11,463 bases of DNA from Phycomyces blakesleeanus NRRL 1555(-) (lineage: Eukaryota; Mucoromycota; Mucoromycetes; Mucorales; Phycomycetaceae), in the NCBI RefSeq assembly GCF_001638985.1, contig NW_017265197.1:1-11463 (forward strand), in the 5' to 3' direction. Position numbers and translations under genes: made by a program. This document shows positions 6,297-11,463 of this stretch, piece after piece; position 1 is the first letter of the stretch, and every line of letters begins with the position of its first letter. Below the pieces are notes generated by a model, which saw only the letters and a list, made by a program, of their open reading frames with translations, made no database searches and was not told the DNA's origin.

Positions 6297-9200
6297 TTAA
6301 CTTGTCAGGTTCATCAGCAAGAGGTAACCAGTGTTTGGTCGTCGAGTATGCACTTCACTCAATTGCGGTGTGTATACTACAGTGTCAAATAGTGCAGATG
6401 CATGGTGGTAGAGGGTGATTTGGAATGAGAGGGTATTGAGGATAGTTCGATACCATATATTATCAGATGAGTGAGGGATAGGAAATGACCAAAAGGTGCA
6501 CCATTGTCGTGGGGTGAGTGGCAAAGAAGCAAGTAGAGCTTTGAATGGGTTGCGGCATATAGCACAAAAACTATGGGTACCAAGAGTACTAAATAGGGCA
6601 TATTTTGGATTAAGAGCAGCAACAAATAAAGAACAGGTGAAAGCCAGTGGTTTTGTGGGCAAGTAGAGAGAGGGATGTTAAAGGGGGGATAAGGGTGGCT
6701 CTTTCAGTAGAAAAATAGCAAAACAGTTTGGAAATGAGGTATGGAGATGAATTCCTTTCGTTGGGTGATCGAGGACGGACGGCCTCTAACTCTTCATCAT
6801 ATATAAACGTATCAGACGCTAAAATCCTCCGCCAACTTGTTGTAGTACGTCCAGAAGGATCACAAAAATAAAGTAGCCAACAGTGACAAAAGAGAAGTTG
6901 CGCGGAATGGGCTTCATTGTGGACAGAACAAAAAATGATGGTGTCGCAGACGTGGAAACAACAAAGGTGGTCGAATATCGCCGTGTGTTTGGGCAGGATG
7001 AAGACTGTGTTGTATCCGTGGAGTGAAAAAGGAGCAACACGCTGGTGGATATATAGAGGGCTTTAACCATCGCTTGGTAAAGACTTTTTGTTGGAATTTG
7101 GAATTGAGGATTTAATATACCCAATTCGTCTTGTGTCCAAGGAAAACAGAGAGAGGCTAGACTAGCCATGGGTAAAATTTTCTGGTGAAGGAACTGACGC
7201 ATAATAGACCCAAGTTTATCAAAGAACTTGATATGAGCAATAGTGACATGAAGAACACGCCGCATGTGAGAGAGACTCAGTGTGATAAGAAATGTGGAAC
7301 GACCAAGTAGTAATAGTGAGGACTGTGAGTAAATATGACATGCAGATTCAACAAATTGCATGAGTGACTAATAGAACTAGTCTCGTTAAGCTAGAAACAA
7401 GATTAAAGGAGACGCTAAGTATGCCAGGACAGATCGTGAAGTGCGATAATGTCATGCAGTAATAGACTTGTCTGGAGAAGAGTTTGCGATTTGGTTGATG
7501 AGGCACCAGATAACGAAAAGGCCTGTATCTTATGTAAGTTTGTTTGTACATGAGAGGCCCGAGAGTATGCGTCCAAGTGTTGGTATATAATAAAAAAAAA
7601 CTGCAAGAATGTGAAGAAAAACCAAGAAATCATCAGAGTGGGCTAGTATTTTAACAGGTGGTGGTGTAGAGTTGTCAAAAGCGTCAATGTAGATACATGA
7701 TCCATAAAACGAAGTGCCATGGATCAATCGTCAGGGCAAGGGGTCAAAGGCGAGATGGAAGAGTGACAATGGATCTTCTTGGCAAAGTCCCTGTTGTTGC
7801 TCTATAGAAGGTGAAATAAATGCATTGTCATTAACAGATACGTCAGTAGAGAAGAAAAGTTTGGAAATACAGTGGACAATGATACCAGGAAAGCAAAATC
7901 GTTCCAAAGCTCGCTTGAGATATTAAGGATGTACACTATCGTACGCTTTTGCCTGGTCAAGCAACAAACCAACGGAGTCAATGGAGGAGAGTTGTGTCTG
8001 TTCCATAGCTATGCGGCTCATAAGCCCATTATTGGTAATTAACTGCCTTTTAAAAAGGCCAGTCTGGTATTGCTTAACCAGTGACTTGGAGGCGGGTGTG
8101 CTACGTAAATTTAGCAAACGGGCAAAGGCTTTGATATCAGTTTTGATTAATGAAATAGGTTTCCAGTTGTTTAAAGTAGAAAGGTCGGCTTTTATAGGTA
8201 GCAAGTATAAACAAGTAGAGCTCCAAGATGGGGGAAATATGCCATGTAAAAGAGCACGACTATAGATAGTCGTGTACATGTCGGAGTATACATCCTCAGT
8301 TAACACTAATAACAGAAACTCGTACGGAAGGCCATCAGAGCGAAGAATACTTTTGCGGGGAGATCTATCAGAAGCAGAGCAAATTTAGTCAAAGATGAAG
8401 GAGGAAGTCATGGATGACCGTACAATTTAATTAAGATAGACATGTTCAGGAACATTGTGGAGAAAATCGTCAATGGTCGAGTGATCGGTAGGATCAGCGG
8501 TATAAAGATCCCCATAGAATGCACTGGCAGCGTCGGCCTTAGTACTAGGCGTACTGCAGGTCGCATTTGAAACAGAGTGGCGTAAAAAAGGAATATGTTT
8601 TTGCGCTGTCTTAGTCGCAACAGGTCTCTTGAGGCATCCTGCAGAATGTTCTTCATTTTATCTCTAATATTTCTGTGCTCTAAGAACAAGGATCTTTACA
8701 TGCTCTTGCTTTATGAGAGCAAACTTACGTTCGACAACAACAAGCTGTGTATCTCGGATATGGTAGATCTTGTATTTACTCATAAGTCGATCGAGTTTGC
8801 TTTTCATTGCCTTTTCTTATGCAGCACGCCAAGCGGTAGATACCCGAGAAAATGTTTTAGCAACCTGGCGAAGAATGGCCTTGGCTTTTTTGCATCTATC
8901 TTAAGGGTAAGGTAATTGAGTCAAACTGGGCAAGATACCTTGTAAAGACACAGAGAAGCGTTCTTGGAAATATGAGGGTATTTTCAGTCGAGAGTCAGCA
9001 CGCCATAAACCTCTTTCGGTATGAGCTGTACCGAAAGATAGAGTAATCGTAGTAAGAAAATAATCAGCTCATATAGGATTGTCGTAATCTACGGAAGGCT
9101 CGTATTTGAGGCCGGCTAGACCTGGTGTTGCAAAGTTGTTGTTGATACTACTCATTTGCATTCTTCAGCAGAATTTTGGAATAGGGAGCTTGACCTTCAT

Positions 9201-9746
9201 CAGTGACACAATCAATTGAGGTTTCTTGAACGTGGTGCAACCACGGTAGAGATGTATGACAAGGGTGTGAAGAAGTAGAGGTGTAAGTATAGTAGAAATG
9301 TTTAAGGACGAGGAAACGAGATGAAGGGGCAGGTTGGCCAAATTGTGTCAATTGAAGAATAGAAGTGAAAAAGGCTCGGGGTCGTGATACTGTTGCAGGA
9401 GCATATATGACAGCAATCTTTATAGAGCCAAAATGGTAATGTATATAACGGATAGTAGCAAAAGTAACTCTACCACATATACTATAGTAGGATTAAAAGA
9501 AGAAGAAGAAATAGAGGACGAGAAGAAAACAAAACCGTAGTGTTATGTCCATTGGCTCTCGTTTGCTCGAAATTGTTTATAAGAAGTTTCTTGAAGTTTT
9601 GGGTTGTTTGTGTGCGTTTCCTGGATTGCAAGTACTTGAATATATTTTGAGCGTAGGTTTCAAATAAAGTAATTACGTTGTTGAGGGTTAAAGGTCTCGG
9701 TAAGCCACCGATAGTTGGTTTTTGCTATTTTAAATGTACTCATCAT
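6297..9746 (-). pseudogene. LINE ORF2 pseudogene: APE endonuclease + reverse transcriptase
   Basis: A start ATGATG at 9746-9741 leads into FKIA-TN-(Y)-G-LTE-like residues. The endonuclease Glu is in AIQETHT (9620-9618), followed by YAPA (near 9405). The expected GDFN reads KHFY (9303-9292) and the expected SDH reads ADY (9068-9060), so three active-site positions are changed. The linker has FYGDLYTADP (near 8520). RT motifs are KADLSTLNNWKPISLI (8230 region), motif A LLLDQAKAYDSVHP (first Asp at 7958-7956), QGLCQEDPLS (Gly of QGDP changed to Glu) and LAHSDD in place of the usual YADD (7640-7629). The thumb/post-RT region has KIQAFSLSGA, then LGSIMRQFLHQKILP and GILNPQ (7250-7110). The C-terminus has WCTFWSFPIPHSSDNIWYR. 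The main frame is kept at both ends despite local shifts; stops occur near 9661, 9545, 9071, 7924 and 7730. Confidence 0.9.
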
Positions 9747-9750
9747 ATTA

Positions 9751-11430
9751 TTATAATGTGAGGGTTCTATTGCGTTTTGCGCTGTCTGGTAAAATGAATC
9801 TCTTGGCTTCATTACGTAAAATTCTCCTTTTAATTTTTTTCTTGGGTTTATTAGGTACATTAGTCTGATTTTTGTTTTTGGTCTCGTCAGTGTCGCTCAT
9901 GTGTGCGTCAGATAAGGCATCTTTATCCTCAGATTCGGGGGATACCACTGTCTTCGCTTAAAGTCCTGGAGACCTGTGCAGCTTCGGCTTCACATTCGCT
10001 GTTTGCCAAATTGGCCACACACGCTTCTACAGTGGTTTGATTGCCTGCAGAAATATTTTCTGCCTCTGGCTGTTTTAGAGTCCTGGCCGTTTTCAAAGCC
10101 ACCTGCTATGCTTGCTGTAGAGGGTGTATCGGTATATAAATGCGATGGAGGGCTGCCAAGCTCGGGGCCTTATCTCCTTTCCGGAGCTTCTGGCATGCAT
10201 TTATGGGAGGGTCTCCGGGGCAGTGAGCCTGAATATATCCCTTTACCCCACAGATATGGCAGGTACGTTTGTCTTTGCGTCACTCAGGACAGTTATCCAC
10301 AGAGTGAAGAATATTTTTACGGAAATTAATATAACCGACAGAACTTAATATCAGTTAAACTTTTTTTTTGATATTAGTACCCTCGAGTGATTGCACTCAC
10401 AGGACAGGGCACACACATTCTGGTAAGATAATCCACATAACCGTACCCAGGCCACAGCACCACATCAAAAGGACAAATCTTTGCATACTTTCACTGCTCA
10501 CGAATTTGACAAGAATATAATCGTGGATCTTACATTCGCTGCATGGGCTAGTGCCATCAATCCGACGACTGTCTTGTTTAACATCGAAAAAAGCATTCCT
10601 GAAAGATAAATGGATCATGTTCTATCAAACGGTGTAGGTGTGCAGATACTGCTGGAAGAAAAAACACTACCAGCGCACCTCTTTGCAAAACGTGCAGCGT
10701 CTTTGGCCATGCAATTAAAAGTCGTGAATGCCCCGCTGATCCAGATAACATTGAAGCAGAGCAGATTATTCAAGAGTGGCAGCAGATTGCACTTACAAAA
10801 GCCGAGTCCCTTTAAGAACGCCAAGTCTCTGTCGCTATGATAGTGACACCCCTACGACAAGCCATCCCAGAAATTCTAACTCCTCGCAAAGTCCAACCAT
10901 CCTTATTTCACCCCTCACACTCACAATCCATTATTGTTCCATATTGGTGATGAACACTAGTGCCATGGTGACAAGAAATTTGGCTGCATAGAACAACATT
11001 GACCCATCTTCCATAGATATCGCTGTGTATGATCCGTCCGGTCGTGGACTCGATGCCAGAAAACATTTACAGGGTGCCCGAGGCTTATTCAATCACAACG
11101 ATGGCATCAACTAACCGATATTTTCTGATAACAAACATAGAAAGTCTCTTCTTGAGCCCACTTTTCGGATTATCTCCCGAGGCGCAACCTTATACACTGA
11201 CCTGGATAGTAACACACCTATGACTGATAAAACTGAAAAGTCTGGCCATTCAGATGAGCCAAGTTCATAAATGATTGCACAAAATCTCTGTAAAGAAACC
11301 TTAAAAGGTCGAAGTTTCCTCTCTACTATCAAAAACCCGCAATCCCAAAAACTTTTTTTAATTTGACACCTTTGAATATTCTCCCCTCCACTTTCATAAC
11401 CTGCTCTTCAAGAGACTCATTTACTCCCTA
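9751..11430 (-). pseudogene. LINE ORF1 pseudogene (zinc-knuckle nucleic-acid-binding protein)
   Basis: The clearest part is a CCHC-type knuckle CHICGVKGYIQAHC (10261-10220), spaced CX2CX4[Y]X4C, with the His replaced by Tyr. It is preceded by the end of another knuckle (HSVDNC, 10306-10289) and a TGA (10282-10280) where Trp is usual. Further 5', minus-strand reading gives WPGYGYVDYL (near 10440) and a stretch ending YILVKFVSSESMQRF (near 10510), consistent with the RRM-like region of LINE ORF1 proteins, but frames change often. The C-terminal part has a TAG at 10108, a frameshift near 9950, an acidic run (SPESEDKDALSDAHMSDTDE) and a basic tail (NKPKKKIKRR), ending in TAA at 9753-9751. The 5' 600 nt are too decayed to frame; SLEEQVMKVEGRIFKG (near 11410) is one open piece. 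Confidence 0.7.
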
Positions 11431-11463
11431 TACATCACTTGTATATTCACATTACATCTCAAC

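Larger units (their letters stand above)
6086..11430 (-). mobile_element. Full-length-class, inactive APE-type LINE (non-LTR retrotransposon)
   Basis: On the minus strand the order is ORF1 (about 11430-9751) with a zinc-knuckle region, ORF2 (9746-6297) with APE endonuclease then reverse transcriptase then a C-terminal region, and a 3' UTR ending near 6086. The 3' edge is set by comparison with the second copy at 1210-1497. The 5' end was not found and may lie outside the window. The element has many in-frame stops, several frameshifts and changed catalytic residues, so it cannot be autonomous. The order and motifs fit APE-bearing LINE clades; the exact clade cannot be fixed by eye. Confidence 0.9.

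Noticed and set aside
9148..9351. The QETS in this minus-strand stretch as the endonuclease catalytic Glu
   Set aside because: The true site is the AIQETHT motif at 9620-9618; this stretch aligns instead to the GDFN-to-DCVT middle part of the endonuclease.
9976..10329. Plus-strand open frame of 117 codons
   Set aside because: The opposite strand of the same region holds the LINE ORF1 zinc knuckle, which is the real signal; the plus frame is its shadow.

Overview
The window is eukaryotic nuclear DNA, most likely from a fungus, and probably an early-diverging one such as Mucoromycota. That lineage guess is inference. It rests on AT-rich spacers, one 64-nt GTAAGT...AG intron, ACGCGT promoter elements of the fungal cell-cycle type, and an APE-class LINE with a zinc-knuckle ORF1. 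There are no bacterial operon features and I recognise no tRNA or rRNA gene.

Layout. 1-1500 is TE-derived DNA on the minus strand: a weak, highly diverged reverse-transcriptase-like stretch (about 706-1276), next to a 5'-truncated LINE 3' end (1210-1497). 1500-2660 is AT-rich spacer with GA and AAT microsatellites. 2667-3336 is three head-to-tail copies of a ~224-bp unit whose ends have the form A|TC...CTRR|T, as in Helitrons. 3409-3807 holds a 24-bp minisatellite followed by a cluster of nine GTTAGT (ACTAAC on the minus strand). 3845-5363 (minus) is the one gene I regard as probably intact: two exons and 484 codons, with an Arg-rich segment followed by a very long Glu-rich tail carrying 14 V-K-E-E motifs. 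Its upstream flank (5363-5523) holds two MCB (ACGCGT) sites, a CCAAT box and a CACGTG. 5524-6085 is featureless spacer. 6086 to at least 11.4 kb is a full-length-class but dead LINE on the minus strand. Its ORF1 carries two CCHC-like knuckles and its ORF2 carries APE endonuclease, reverse transcriptase and a C-terminal region.

How the parts relate. The LINE parts form one element: ORF1 stops 4 nt before the ORF2 start codon. The 1210-1497 piece is a second, 5'-truncated insertion of the same family. Apart from the TEs, the window is organised around the acidic-protein gene. Its coding DNA is part triplet-repeat expansion and part a cluster of perfect inverted repeats, and its 3' flank is an ACTAAC-motif array. 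The least-described items are the Helitron-like trimer with two internal micro-inversions, the hairpin-packed 5' coding region, and the VKEE/poly-Glu protein.
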